Origin: Actinomycetes bacterium
GTDB lineage: Bacteria; Actinomycetota; Acidimicrobiia; Acidimicrobiales; Acidimicrobiaceae
Direction: 5' to 3'
Length of the DNA: 45,672 bases
NCBI GenBank assembly: GCA_021799035.1
Contig: JAJZBG010000011.1
Coordinates: 17,024-62,695, forward strand
Part shown: positions 30,779-39,968 of the stretch, one piece after another
Layout: each line of letters starts with the position of its first letter
Position numbering within the stretch: the first letter of the stretch is position 1
The notes under the pieces: model-generated
What the model was told of the DNA's origin: nothing
What the model saw: only the letters and a program-made list of their open reading frames with translations
Databases searched by the model: none
Position numbers and translations under genes: made by a program

Positions 30779-31882
30779 ATGAGCCAGTGGTCAGACGAGC
30801 CGAAAAAGCCGGGTTCTGAAGGTGAACATGACATCGACTTTTTGAATGGCTCGTCACGTCGTGCAGAGTCTGAATCACGGCCCCCTATTGACTCCGAAAC
30901 GGCGGATTACATCGCCAGGATCGAAATGGAGATCGAAGCGGAGGTTAAGAGCAAGCGCTCCCAAGGAGCATTCCCTCCGGCTTTCGAGAGGCGTCTGAAA
31001 ACGATATTTGAACAGCTTGTTCCTCCCGGTGCTGGGAACTCCAGGCGGGACTTCGAAGCGCTTCTCCGCTCGTCTGACCGAGCAGCTTACTTCGACATCG
31101 ACGTTCCTATCGCTTCTCAAAAACCAGGAGTGGCACGGCTCAAAAAGCTTCTAAGGATGACTCAGGCCTGGTACTTGAACTATCTGGCCCAGCAACTAAA
31201 CAACTTCTCCACCAATCTCATGAGATTGCTCTACGTCTTCGATGCGAGAGTGACCAAACTCGAGAAGTCTGCTGATTCTAGAGCTGAAGTCCGCTCTGGT
31301 GGGGAGTTCCTGAAACCTTGCTATCCAGACATGAGAGAAACGGACGGGCCCGTGCTGCAGCTGATGGGCCAACACACGTCTCGCGTGCTCGTAGCAGACT
31401 GCGGTGACGGCTACCTGGTAGCTCGGCTCAGAGAGAGCGGCGTGGACTGCTACGGAATTGACAGTTTCGGCGATGATCTCGAAAAGCCATTCGCGCCACA
31501 TCTTGATCTGAGATGGCAGGAATTAAGAGAGCATTTCGAGGAAATCTCAAACGGCGCCTTGTCCGGAATCCTGCTTCAAGGCTCCATCGATCTGCTCCCG
31601 GCAAATGAAAAGCTCGACCTGGCAACCGAAGCAGGCCGCACCCTTTGTCCGAGCGGCGTGCTGGCAGTTTTGAGTATTGACCCTGTCTTTTTCGATTCCA
31701 GCCCGGATCTAGCCGTCCAGAGAGATGTCGCTCCAGGAAGACCCTTTGCCGCTGAAACGTGGCAATTCGTATTTAGTCGCCTTGGCTTTTCCTCCATATC
31801 GGTCACCAAGATGGGCAACTCCAATCTGATATCTGGCCTGAAGCAGGGTGAACATGCCAAAGACAGCGCAGCGAGACCATGA
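30779..31882 (+). CDS. SAM-dependent methyltransferase-like protein of a glycan operon
   Basis: 367 residues. The first ~190 form a polar, mostly helical region, with IARIEMEIEAEV and KKLLRMTQAWYLNYLAQQLNNFS. The C-terminal half looks like a Rossmann methyltransferase, with motif I as VLVADCGDGYLVARL at 203-217 and an acidic ring GVDCYGID. The motif is atypical (DCGDG for xGxGxG), so catalytic ability is not certain. The ATG at 30779 follows AAAGGATG. It overlaps the next gene by 4 bp (ATGA) and heads a four-gene operon with three glycosyltransferases, suggesting it methylates a surface glycan or its lipid. Confidence 0.65.
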   Translation: MSQWSDEPKKPGSEGEHDIDFLNGSSRRAESESRPPIDSETADYIARIEMEIEAEVKSKRSQGAFPPAFERRLKTIFEQLVPPGAGNSRRDFEALLRSSDRAAYFDIDVPIASQKPGVARLKKLLRMTQAWYLNYLAQQLNNFSTNLMRLLYVFDARVTKLEKSADSRAEVRSGGEFLKPCYPDMRETDGPVLQLMGQHTSRVLVADCGDGYLVARLRESGVDCYGIDSFGDDLEKPFAPHLDLRWQELREHFEEISNGALSGILLQGSIDLLPANEKLDLATEAGRTLCPSGVLAVLSIDPVFFDSSPDLAVQRDVAPGRPFAAETWQFVFSRLGFSSISVTKMGNSNLISGLKQGEHAKDSAARP

Positions 31883-32973
31883 TCCCTGGCAGCCGGGCAT
31901 TCCGCATTGACCAAATCCTTCCCTCTCTTGCGCCAAGAGATGCGATAGGCCATCACACCCTGAAGCTCCAAGAACTCATCCGATCGATTGGAATCGAGTC
32001 CGAAATATATGCGGACGAAATAAAGGGCGAGCTCGGTGGCAAAGCCAAGCCATTCAGAGAGTTTGCCCGCCAAAAAGACAGCTCGTCAAGATACGTCATC
32101 TACCAGGCATCTACTGGTTCGCCAATTGTCCGCCATCTCATGAACAGGCTGGAACCGGTGGTCATCAATTTTCACAACATAACGCCCAAGGAAATTCTTG
32201 GTAGATGGGATTCCGGGGTGGGAATCGTCGTAGGCGGAGGCATCAAGCAACTATCGGTGCTCAAAGACAGGGCTATTGGCGCAATCTCGGTGTCCGAATA
32301 CAACAGGTGGTGCTTGAAACAGGAAGGGATAACCGAGAATTCCCTGGTGGCATCACCCTTCATCCCTCTTCCCCAACAAATGCACGATTTGGCTCGCCGG
32401 CATCAAAGCAGCTCCAGATGGCTCTTTGTCGGCAGGCTCGCGCCCAACAAGGCTCAGCACGACATCGTGAGGGCTTTCAGCGCTTACTTGGAAGGATGGG
32501 ACCCTTCAGCTCGATTGACGCTTGTCGGCTCAGTGTCGTCTCAAAACTATGCAGACTCCCTCCACAATCTTCTAGATGAATTAGATCTAAAGGACAAGGT
32601 CACCGTCACCGGCCCGATCGACGATCTGGAACTGGAGGAGCAGTATCGGCGCGCAACAGTATTCGTCTGCCTCTCTGACCATGAAGGCTTCGGATTCCCC
32701 GTGATAGAGGCGCTAGCACGATCCCTGCCAGTCGTAGCCTTCGCATCAAGTGCCATCCCCGAGACCTTGGGTCGAGCAGGCATCTTGCTCTCCTCCAAAG
32801 AGCCGATTCATGTTGCAGCAGCTGTCTCTCTTGTCGAAACGAATTCCGCGCTCCGAGAGCAGTTGATCTCAAGCTCGAGAAAGACATTGCAAAGGTACTC
32901 TCCAGAAGCGGCAAGATCCGAGAACCTCGATGCCCTTTCACAACTAATACCGGAAATGGCAGCCCACCTATGA
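31879..32973 (+). CDS. GT4-family glycosyltransferase (first of tandem pair)
   Basis: 364 residues, a GT-B fold retaining glycosyltransferase. The C-terminal domain carries WLFVGRLAPNKAQHDIVRAF and the family motif DHEGFGFPVIEAL, with its Glu-x7-Glu pair. It resembles the next gene along most of its length: IDQILPSLAPRDAIGHH aligns with LQFVPSLVPGDATGMH, and NFHNITPKEI with VYHNITPAHF. The sugar donor and acceptor are unknown. It overlaps both neighbours by 4 bp, so it is translated from one message with the methyltransferase. Confidence 0.88.
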   Translation: MIPGSRAFRIDQILPSLAPRDAIGHHTLKLQELIRSIGIESEIYADEIKGELGGKAKPFREFARQKDSSSRYVIYQASTGSPIVRHLMNRLEPVVINFHNITPKEILGRWDSGVGIVVGGGIKQLSVLKDRAIGAISVSEYNRWCLKQEGITENSLVASPFIPLPQQMHDLARRHQSSSRWLFVGRLAPNKAQHDIVRAFSAYLEGWDPSARLTLVGSVSSQNYADSLHNLLDELDLKDKVTVTGPIDDLELEEQYRRATVFVCLSDHEGFGFPVIEALARSLPVVAFASSAIPETLGRAGILLSSKEPIHVAAAVSLVETNSALREQLISSSRKTLQRYSPEAARSENLDALSQLIPEMAAHL

Positions 32974-34076
32974 GAAGAATCCTTCAGTTCGTGCCATCGC
33001 TGGTGCCCGGAGACGCAACAGGAATGCATGCGATGATGATAGGAAAAGCGCTCGAAGCCAAAGGGATTGAGACCAAGATATACGTTGAGGAGGTAAAAAA
33101 GAACCAGATCGCTGGAGCGACACGTTTCACTAGCTACGCGAAGGACCACAGACATGACGACATTGTCATCTACCATCTAGCAGCCCCATCGGCGATTGCA
33201 GACTTTCTCTCATCTCGCAACGAGACCATTGTCGTTGTCTACCACAACATAACTCCGGCCCATTTCTTCGAGAAATGGGACCAAGTGGCTGCAACCGGTC
33301 AGATCTGGGCTCGAGCCCAGCTGTCCCGCCTTGCACCCCGTGCTTCACTTGCCTTGCCAGTCTCCAAGTACAACCAGGAAGAACTGATAGAACTGGGGTA
33401 CGGGAGGTCGGAAGTGGTGCCAATTCTCCTCGACCCATCGATATTCGCGTCAGGCTCGGACAGCAATGTGGACCAGGCACTCCACGAGAATCGCCAAAGA
33501 GGAAGGGCCAACTTTCTATTTGTGGGAAGGCTCGTGCCCAACAAAGCGCAGCACAATCTCATCGCCGCCCTCAGCGCATACAACAAAATGTACTCTGAAG
33601 ATGCAGTACTCCACCTTGTCGGTCGGCCCTTCTCCAAGGAATACTTCAAGATGCTAAAAAATGTTGCCCGCGAGCTGGGAGTGAACGAGAACGTAAACTT
33701 TGCCATGGGGGTGTCTGCAGAAGAGCTTTCTTCCTACTACAAAGGTTCAGACGCTCTGGTCTGCCTATCCGAACACGAGGGATTTTGCGTACCTCTGCTC
33801 GAAGCCATGTACAACGATCTTCCGATAGCAGCCTACGACAGTTCCGCAATTGCCGAAACCCTTGAAGGCGCTGGAATCCTGACAAAGCGCAACGATCCCG
33901 TGACTTCGGCTGTTGCAATGCGCCGCATATCAACCGACGAGGAGTTGAGAAGATACCTGAGGCATCAGATGAGTAACCGCCTGGAACAGCTCAGCCTGCA
34001 GGCATCCCGCCAAAAGCTTTACAAGGCGCTCGCAATTCTCGAGCCATCGCTGGCAGAGGCCGAGGTTGCAAGTTGA
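32970..34076 (+). CDS. GT4-family glycosyltransferase (second of tandem pair)
   Basis: 368 residues and a paralog of the previous gene, most likely from tandem duplication followed by divergence. Shared marks are VGRLVPNKAQHNLIAAL and SEHEGFCVPLLEAM with Glu-x7-Glu. It is a cytoplasmic or membrane-associated transferase expected to add one sugar in a surface glycan. The start overlaps the previous stop by 4 bp, and the stop overlaps the next start by four bases (TTGA). Confidence 0.88.
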   Translation: MRRILQFVPSLVPGDATGMHAMMIGKALEAKGIETKIYVEEVKKNQIAGATRFTSYAKDHRHDDIVIYHLAAPSAIADFLSSRNETIVVVYHNITPAHFFEKWDQVAATGQIWARAQLSRLAPRASLALPVSKYNQEELIELGYGRSEVVPILLDPSIFASGSDSNVDQALHENRQRGRANFLFVGRLVPNKAQHNLIAALSAYNKMYSEDAVLHLVGRPFSKEYFKMLKNVARELGVNENVNFAMGVSAEELSSYYKGSDALVCLSEHEGFCVPLLEAMYNDLPIAAYDSSAIAETLEGAGILTKRNDPVTSAVAMRRISTDEELRRYLRHQMSNRLEQLSLQASRQKLYKALAILEPSLAEAEVAS

Positions 34077-35296
34077 CTGCCATCAACAGCGTTGCTTTCG
34101 TGACGCCAAGATATGGTGAGGAAGTGATAGGCGGAGCCGAGCACGCGGCAAGGATGATGGCAGAGAATCTGGCTCAAAAACTCGGCTTGAATGTCGAGGT
34201 GCTTACAACCACAGCACTTGACACCGACACCTGGGCAAACCATTTCCCAGCAAAGACTGAACTGATCAACGGAATCAAAGTGGTGAGATGCGAGGTCGAC
34301 AGAGGCAGGACCACAGACTTTTCCACTTTTTCTGGAAGGCTCCTAAAATATCCCGCATCTGCCACGAATGAAGAATGTAACAGATGGATCGACTCGCAAG
34401 GACCAGTCTCGCATTCACTTCTTGAGTCGATAGGCAGAACCAGGGCAGACGTCGTTCTGTTCTTCCCCTACCTCTATCACCCAATAGTTCGGGGAATTTT
34501 CATGGTTCGAGAGCGATCCGTGCTTATTCCCGCTGCACATGACGAACCGCCGGCCTACCTCCCAATCTTCCAGTCGGTCTTCCGCTCTGCCAAGGCTTTG
34601 ATGTTCCAGTCCAAGGCAGAAGAGAGGTTCGTTGATTCGGTAATGCACGTAGCAGACAAGCCACGCTTGAGGGCTGGGCTCGGAATTGAAGCGCGCGCCA
34701 AGCCGATACAACCACTTTCTAGCCGACTGCCCAAACTCAATGGCGAGCCATTCCTCCTGACCTTGGGCAGAGTCGATCAGCTGAAAGGGGCCACCCTCCT
34801 TTCCGAACTGTTTGCCGAATACAAGAGGAGAAATCCTGGTCCTTTGAAGCTGATATTCGCGGGTCCAGTCACGACCAAGCCGATCGAATTTCCTGACATC
34901 ACTTCTCTAGGGCCAGTTGACGACGACCTCAAATGGTCACTGCTCAATGAGTGCGTGGGCCTAGTCAACCCATCGGCATTCGAATCCTTCTCTTTGGTGC
35001 TTTTCGAAGCCTGGTCGCTTTGTAAGCCGGTGATAGTCAATTCGCAGTGCCAGGTGACTACCGATCACGTCAAAGAGTCCAAAGGGGGATTCGCATTTTC
35101 CGACTTCGCCGAGTTTGAAGCGCAGCTGAATAGGCTCCTGGCAGATTCAAGCGTTCGGGTCTCACTCGGAAGCAATGGGAAGCACTACCTCGAATCCAAC
35201 TACCGATGGGAAATAATCGCCGAAAAGATGGGAAAGTTCCTAAACGAGGTATTCACGGCCGGTACGGAACTGCCTCGCCGTTCTGGACCAGCCTAG
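34073..35296 (+). CDS. GT4-family glycosyltransferase (third)
   Basis: 407 residues, starting with a TTG that overlaps the previous stop. The N-terminal part has TPRYGEEVIGGAEHAARMMAENL, typical of GT4 enzymes with a donor-side GGAE motif. The C-terminal domain has LLTLGRVDQLKGATLL and NPSAFESFSLVLFEAWSLC with Glu-x7-Glu. It is not closely similar to the two preceding transferases. The last 44 bp overlap the end of the wzt gene on the opposite strand, so the two transcripts can pair at their 3' ends. Confidence 0.88.
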   Translation: MTAINSVAFVTPRYGEEVIGGAEHAARMMAENLAQKLGLNVEVLTTTALDTDTWANHFPAKTELINGIKVVRCEVDRGRTTDFSTFSGRLLKYPASATNEECNRWIDSQGPVSHSLLESIGRTRADVVLFFPYLYHPIVRGIFMVRERSVLIPAAHDEPPAYLPIFQSVFRSAKALMFQSKAEERFVDSVMHVADKPRLRAGLGIEARAKPIQPLSSRLPKLNGEPFLLTLGRVDQLKGATLLSELFAEYKRRNPGPLKLIFAGPVTTKPIEFPDITSLGPVDDDLKWSLLNECVGLVNPSAFESFSLVLFEAWSLCKPVIVNSQCQVTTDHVKESKGGFAFSDFAEFEAQLNRLLADSSVRVSLGSNGKHYLESNYRWEIIAEKMGKFLNEVFTAGTELPRRSGPA

Positions 35297-36515
35297 GATC
35301 AAGCTTCATATACCCGCTGCTCTTGCCCATCGAGATCACCTTAAAGGCTAGATCCTGGTTCTGCCAGTCATATATGTGCTGATCCTTGGCTGACGTGAAA
35401 CCTACAGCGACAGAAAACAACCCGTCAGAAACTGGAACGGTTGGGAAGTTGAACTCGAGTTCACCTTGGGTATCCACATCCAACGGCTCGAGCCCCATAA
35501 GGTCCGAATCGGTGCCAAATACCAAGTCCCCCTTTTGGTCAAAGAGCTGTATGCCTACAATCACACCCGAGATGCGCCGTGTCGCTTCGTACGAAACCTT
35601 CACTGTCATGGGGTCACCAGGACTAAGATATCCCGTTCCTGGAGCAGAGGGAAAAGATACCGATATCTGGCCAACCGTCACCCTCTCCTCCGGATCGCCA
35701 ATTAGAGTAAGCGACGGATTGTCTGGGTGGTTCGGGTCACCTTCACCTTCATGCATGGAGGCAATCATCGAAGCCAGCCCGGAACCTTTAGCTTGATACT
35801 CGCGAAGTATCGAAATTGCTTCGGGTGCCGTTCCTTCACCGACAATCATGCCGTGATCGAGCACATATGCCCTGTCACATACTCTTCTGACTATCTCGGG
35901 GGAATGGGAAACGAAGACAATTGTCCGACCTTCCTTCTGGAACTCCTCCACTTTGTCGAAACACTTACGTTGAAAATTCTCGTCTCCCACTGCAAGGACC
36001 TCATCAACAAGAAGAATGTCAGGATCCACGTTGACAGCTACCGCAAATCCCAAGCGCGTGTACATTCCCGAAGAGTAGTACCTCACTTGATTATCGATGA
36101 AGGGCCCCAATTCTGAAAACTCAACAATGTCGTCAAACCTGAGATCTACATCCTTCTTTGCAACCCCCAAGAGCGCTGCATTGAGATAAATGTTTTCCCT
36201 CCCCGAAAGCTCGGGATGGAACCCCGCACCAAGCTCGAGCATTGCGGCTACCCTACCCCTGACCCTGATCTCCCCTGAAGTTGGCTGCAAGATCGCGGCA
36301 ATGCATTTTAGAAGAGTTGACTTGCCCGATCCATTGTGGCCCACAAGCCCAACCGTCTCACCCCAATCGACATCAAAGCTGATGTCTTTCAGGGCCCAAA
36401 ACTCCTCGAAAGGGATCTTGTTCAGGTGAATCACCCTCTCTTTTAGAGAGGTGTACTTCTCGTGATACAAGCGAAAATGCTTCGAAACGTCATCTATTTC
36501 GATAGCGGCCGGCAA
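35253..36515 (-). CDS. Polysaccharide ABC exporter ATPase, Wzt-type with C-terminal substrate domain
   Basis: 420 residues. Residues 1-250 are the ATPase, with Walker A GHNGSGKST at 59-67, signature YSSGMYTRLGFA and Walker B ILLVDEVLAVGD. Residues ~270-420 form a beta-rich extension like the Wzt C-terminal domain that binds the terminus of O-antigen-type chains before export. It begins two bases after the permease stop, so the pair is co-translated. It exports a lipid-linked glycan made in the cytoplasm, presumably by the convergent glycosyltransferase operon. The gene ends inside the third transferase gene by 44 bp. Confidence 0.9.
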   Translation of the reverse strand: MPAAIEIDDVSKHFRLYHEKYTSLKERVIHLNKIPFEEFWALKDISFDVDWGETVGLVGHNGSGKSTLLKCIAAILQPTSGEIRVRGRVAAMLELGAGFHPELSGRENIYLNAALLGVAKKDVDLRFDDIVEFSELGPFIDNQVRYYSSGMYTRLGFAVAVNVDPDILLVDEVLAVGDENFQRKCFDKVEEFQKEGRTIVFVSHSPEIVRRVCDRAYVLDHGMIVGEGTAPEAISILREYQAKGSGLASMIASMHEGEGDPNHPDNPSLTLIGDPEERVTVGQISVSFPSAPGTGYLSPGDPMTVKVSYEATRRISGVIVGIQLFDQKGDLVFGTDSDLMGLEPLDVDTQGELEFNFPTVPVSDGLFSVAVGFTSAKDQHIYDWQNQDLAFKVISMGKSSGYMKLDPRLVQNGEAVPYRP

Positions 36516-36517
36516 TG

Positions 36518-37444
36518 CTAGAGCTCCTCAGCAAAGTTGCCCTCGAGGCGTCCAAAAAGCGCCAAGGCACCGACAAAGAGAATTGCGCTGACGGCAATCA
36601 CAATCAGGATCTGCACCGCATACCACATCGGCGAATAGTTCGGCAGAATCGGGCCGGACGAATCACCAAGGATTGCATATAGAGCACGCTGAAAAGTGAG
36701 AACTATCACAGTGACCGGATTCACAAAATATAGCCAAAGCAAATGCTTCTGGGAAAGACGTACCCCGAGTTCTTGAAACGGGTAGACGATTGGCGTCGCC
36801 CAGAACCATGCGAGCAGAACCAGCTCTAATAGATGCTGGGTATCACGAAGATAGACGTTGATAGCCGATAGTGCTACAGAAAGTGCACTCGCGAAAAGCA
36901 CTAAGGCCACGAGAGAGAACGGTATGAGCCAGATATAGGTCACCGCGGGAACTACTTGGAAGATCAGGAGCGCCAGAACAAGCACGATAGCCTGCAAAAG
37001 GAAGAAGACGAAGGCGGCGCCAACTGATGCCAGAGCTAGGATCTCTCTTGGAAATGCAACCTTTTTGACAATCCCGGCATTGTTCACGATCGTCGTGGTC
37101 GCGGATGAAAGTGCGTTTGAAAAGAAGTTCCAGACCAAAAGTCCACACAGCAGAAAGATTGCAAACAGCGGAACGTTGTTCTTGAGAATCTTCTGGAAAA
37201 CTATGTAGTAAATGACAAGGTAGAGTGCGGGGTTCAGAAGAGACCAGACGAAGCCCAGTACCGAGTTCTTGTACTTGATGCGCAATTCCTTGCGCACCAT
37301 CGAAACCAAGAGCTCCCGGAATACCCAGATATTACGAATACGGGTAAGAATGTCAATTTTCGGACTAACCACCCGAATTGGAAGATCTTCTACGCGTGAT
37401 GCAATGATCTTCTTATCGGGCAGGCTGTTGGTCTGATCCAACAA
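36518..37444 (-). CDS. Polysaccharide ABC exporter permease, Wzm-type (ABC-2)
   Basis: 308 residues. A ~45-residue cytoplasmic leader precedes about six membrane helices. LLVSMVRKELRIKYKNSVLGFVWSLLNPALY is the opening pattern of ABC-2 permeases of the Wzm and TagG type. It forms the membrane channel for the Wzt ATPase encoded downstream. It carries lipid-linked polysaccharide or teichoic-type polymer outward. Confidence 0.9.
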   Translation of the reverse strand: MLDQTNSLPDKKIIASRVEDLPIRVVSPKIDILTRIRNIWVFRELLVSMVRKELRIKYKNSVLGFVWSLLNPALYLVIYYIVFQKILKNNVPLFAIFLLCGLLVWNFFSNALSSATTTIVNNAGIVKKVAFPREILALASVGAAFVFFLLQAIVLVLALLIFQVVPAVTYIWLIPFSLVALVLFASALSVALSAINVYLRDTQHLLELVLLAWFWATPIVYPFQELGVRLSQKHLLWLYFVNPVTVIVLTFQRALYAILGDSSGPILPNYSPMWYAVQILIVIAVSAILFVGALALFGRLEGNFAEEL

Positions 37445-37544
37445 CGCATTTCCTTCCCAAAGAATTACAGTTCGCTAGGTGATAACAAAGCCCTGCACCC
37501 TACGTACATCATAGGCGGATGCCTCCCATAGGATTCGAAGGACC

Positions 37545-38168
37545 CTATCCTTTGGTCTCGATATGTGCTGAAGACGACCTAGAAATCACTTGATCGATGA
37601 ATCCATACTCTTTTGCCTGTTCAGCAGTAAACCAGCGGTCTCTGTCAGAGTCTGCAATTATGGTGTCGACTGACTGACCGGTGTGCATGGCGATGCGCTC
37701 CGCAAGCATCCTCTTCAGATAGCCAATCTGCTCTGCCTGAATAGCAATGTCCGCCGCCTGTCCCTGCGCCTGCGCTGAAGGCTGGTGCATGAGAATTCTC
37801 GAATGCGGGAGCGCATAGCGCTTGCCAGGAGCTCCCGCACATAGAAGGAACTGGCCCATTGAAGCTGCCATTCCCAAGCAAATCGTGGCTACGTCACAGC
37901 TCACGTACTGCATCGTGTCGTAGATGGCCAGACCATCAGTAACCGAGCCGCCAGGAGAGTTTATATACAGCGCTATATCCTTGTTTGGGTCTTCGGCTTC
38001 AAGAAGGAGCAGCTGAGCACAGATTGAATTAGCGGAGTTTTGATCGACCTGCGTGCCAAGGAATACGATTCTTTCCTTGAGAAGCCGCTGAAACAGGTCT
38101 GAACTCCTGTCGCCCCCCTGAAGCTGCATGATCGCTTCTTGACCAAAGTTGAGCTGTGAATTTGACAT
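37545..38168 (-). CDS. clpP: ATP-dependent Clp protease proteolytic subunit
   Basis: 207 residues. The catalytic triad is visible as Ser103 in GMAASMGQF, His128 in ILMHQP and Asp177 in [25 protein letters not shown] lies near residue 68. ClpP forms a double-ring chamber that degrades proteins fed by ClpX or ClpC. No clpX, tig or second clpP adjoins it here, although actinobacteria commonly have two; another copy may be elsewhere. It is divergent from the MFS gene. Confidence 0.97.
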   Translation of the reverse strand: MSNSQLNFGQEAIMQLQGGDRSSDLFQRLLKERIVFLGTQVDQNSANSICAQLLLLEAEDPNKDIALYINSPGGSVTDGLAIYDTMQYVSCDVATICLGMAASMGQFLLCAGAPGKRYALPHSRILMHQPSAQAQGQAADIAIQAEQIGYLKRMLAERIAMHTGQSVDTIIADSDRDRWFTAEQAKEYGFIDQVISRSSSAHIETKG

Positions 38169-38363
38169 ACAAACACCCTACCAGGAAGTGAAAAAACTTA
38201 CCCTTTCCCAGTGAAAGGCGCCGCCCAATTTCGCCCCTACTCCAGCACGCTGCCGGAGCCAAACGCACATGACCTGTTCCACCGCGCCTCTAGTCTTCCA
38301 AGCCTTTTTGCAGCGCGGCCAAGCTGCAACATAAAGAACTGGTCACAGAAGTACACTGGGAAA

Positions 38364-39599
38364 ATGGGGATATCCGAGAGGGAAAGCTCTATCAACCTGC
38401 AGCAGAACTGGCGCACCAAAGATGTCTGGTCAATTTCGCTGTCAGCATTCTTTGCTGACCTCGGATACCAGTCCGTGCTCGCCGCATTTCCACTTTTTCT
38501 CGTCTTGGATATGCACGAACCCGTATGGGAATACGGCTTGGCCATGGCATTGAGCTACGGTGGCGGTGCCGTCTTCTCTCTTGTCGGTGCGAGATTGGGG
38601 GATCGAATCGGACACCGCAGACTTGCCATAATAGGAAACTGCCTGATCCCGCTACTCTCTCTTTCGGCCCTATTCGCCAACCCAGCCTGGGCAATTGGGC
38701 TTCTGAGCGGCGGCTGGTGGGCACGTAATCTGAGGAGCCCATCGAGAAGGGTTATGCTCAACGAGGCAGTCCCGGCCGATGAATTCAGGGTCCGAATTTT
38801 CGGGTTTCTACACGCCCTTGATGTCGGCGGAGCAGCGGCAGCGGCAATTTTGGTGATGATAGCCCTTAAACATGGTGCGCCTTTCAGACTGCTCTTCCTA
38901 TTCACGATAGTGCCACTTGTCGTCTCGTCCTTAATGTTGACACGGGCTACCACCGGAAGAAGGCCTTCAATCGCACACGATCGGAGCGCTTCTTCTCCAG
39001 CAACTCCCAAGAATGCCGCGCCACGACACTCAGCTGGGGCAAAGGCAATATTCCTCTCTACAGCCCTTTACGGCTTCACCTTCTACAGCATTGGATTCCC
39101 CGTCCTCACAGTCGCCCAGAAGACAGGATCAAACGTGCTCGGGATAGCAGCATTCCTAGTATTTCAAGGCTTTTCTGCTGCCACTGGCTACCTCCTGGCA
39201 AGACGGCTCGGAGGCACGCTTTTCCGCCGTTTCGTGAATCTCGGCCTCTATGGCTACCTCTCGTCTGCACTAGGTGCTGCTGTTCTCATCCTTGACATCC
39301 ATTACAAGCTCGGAACCCTGGAGTACCTCCTTGGAATGGCAGTTCTGGGATTTGCACTTGGAATAATTGAAACGCTTGAACCGTCCCTGGTCGCAGTGAT
39401 GTCTGAGAAAATTGGTTCAGGGCGGAGCTTTGGAGCCCTTTCTTCCTCGAGAAGCGTTGGCCTCTTCGTCGGAAATCTAGTCATGGGCCTCCTCTATCAG
39501 TTGGGACCCAGCTGGTCATACGGATACGCAGGCATCATGGCAGCAGCGGCTGCACTGATTATGGTCCTCGCCGCAAATCGATTGCCAGCCCAAATTTGA
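38364..39599 (+). CDS. MFS transporter
   Basis: 411 residues with ten to twelve hydrophobic segments and the loop VGARLGDRIGHRRLAI, an MFS signature between helices 2 and 3. Residues after it include ARNLRSPSRRVML. The open frame starts at 38211 with a GTG, but those first 51 residues are polar and overlap the clpP leader region. I use the ATG at 38364, though its ribosome site is weak. The substrate is unknown. A tRNA gene follows 154 bp downstream on the same strand. Confidence 0.8.
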   Translation: MGISERESSINLQQNWRTKDVWSISLSAFFADLGYQSVLAAFPLFLVLDMHEPVWEYGLAMALSYGGGAVFSLVGARLGDRIGHRRLAIIGNCLIPLLSLSALFANPAWAIGLLSGGWWARNLRSPSRRVMLNEAVPADEFRVRIFGFLHALDVGGAAAAAILVMIALKHGAPFRLLFLFTIVPLVVSSLMLTRATTGRRPSIAHDRSASSPATPKNAAPRHSAGAKAIFLSTALYGFTFYSIGFPVLTVAQKTGSNVLGIAAFLVFQGFSAATGYLLARRLGGTLFRRFVNLGLYGYLSSALGAAVLILDIHYKLGTLEYLLGMAVLGFALGIIETLEPSLVAVMSEKIGSGRSFGALSSSRSVGLFVGNLVMGLLYQLGPSWSYGYAGIMAAAAALIMVLAANRLPAQI

Positions 39600-39753
39600 C
39601 CGTGCCATGGAAGAGCCGAAAATGGTGCAGTTCTATGAGATTGGATTGCAGCGCTCTAGAGGTGAACAACGCTGGCATGGAAATCGACTGAACAGAACTG
39701 AGTGCAATCTCAGGTAGGATTCTTCTCCATAAAGCCACTTTCTCTGGCGAAGC

Positions 39754-39835
39754 GCGGGCGTGGCGAAATTGGCATACGCACTAGGTTTAGGTCCTAGCGC
39801 CGAAAGGCATGAGAGTTCGAGTCTCTCCGTCCGCA
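39754..39835 (+). tRNA. tRNA-Leu (anticodon UAG)
   Basis: The acceptor stem pairs GCGGGCG at the 5' end with CGTCCGC near the 3' end, leaving discriminator A. The anticodon stem is CTAGG/CCTAG around a 7-base loop TTTAGGT, giving anticodon TAG at 39788-39790. A long variable arm (GCGCCGAAAGGCA) follows, as in leucine tRNAs, and the T-loop reads TTCGAGT. The encoded 3' end has no CCA directly after the discriminator. Confidence 0.95.
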
Positions 39836-39885
39836 CTCCAAAATCCCACAGTGATCTCCACCTCAATGGCCACTTAAATAGAGAA

Positions 39886-39920
39886 AACGCTCCTCAGGCT
39901 CGGCCTTCCTGAGAAGCGTT
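39886..39920. terminator. Stem-loop between tRNA-Leu and the secreted-protein gene
   Basis: AACGCT-C-CTCAGG pairs with CCTGAG-A-AGCGTT, two 6-bp blocks with one mismatch, around a 9-base loop. It lies between genes that converge here (tRNA on plus, secreted protein on minus) and could stop both. There are only short T or A runs. Confidence 0.55.
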
Positions 39921-39968
39921 CTCTCGGCTTTCTCCTACAGGGAGATTTTGCCCCGTGCAGGGGACTAT

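Noticed and set aside
38211-38363. 51-residue N-terminal extension of the MFS transporter
   Set aside because: It is polar, atypical for the family and overlaps the clpP upstream region.
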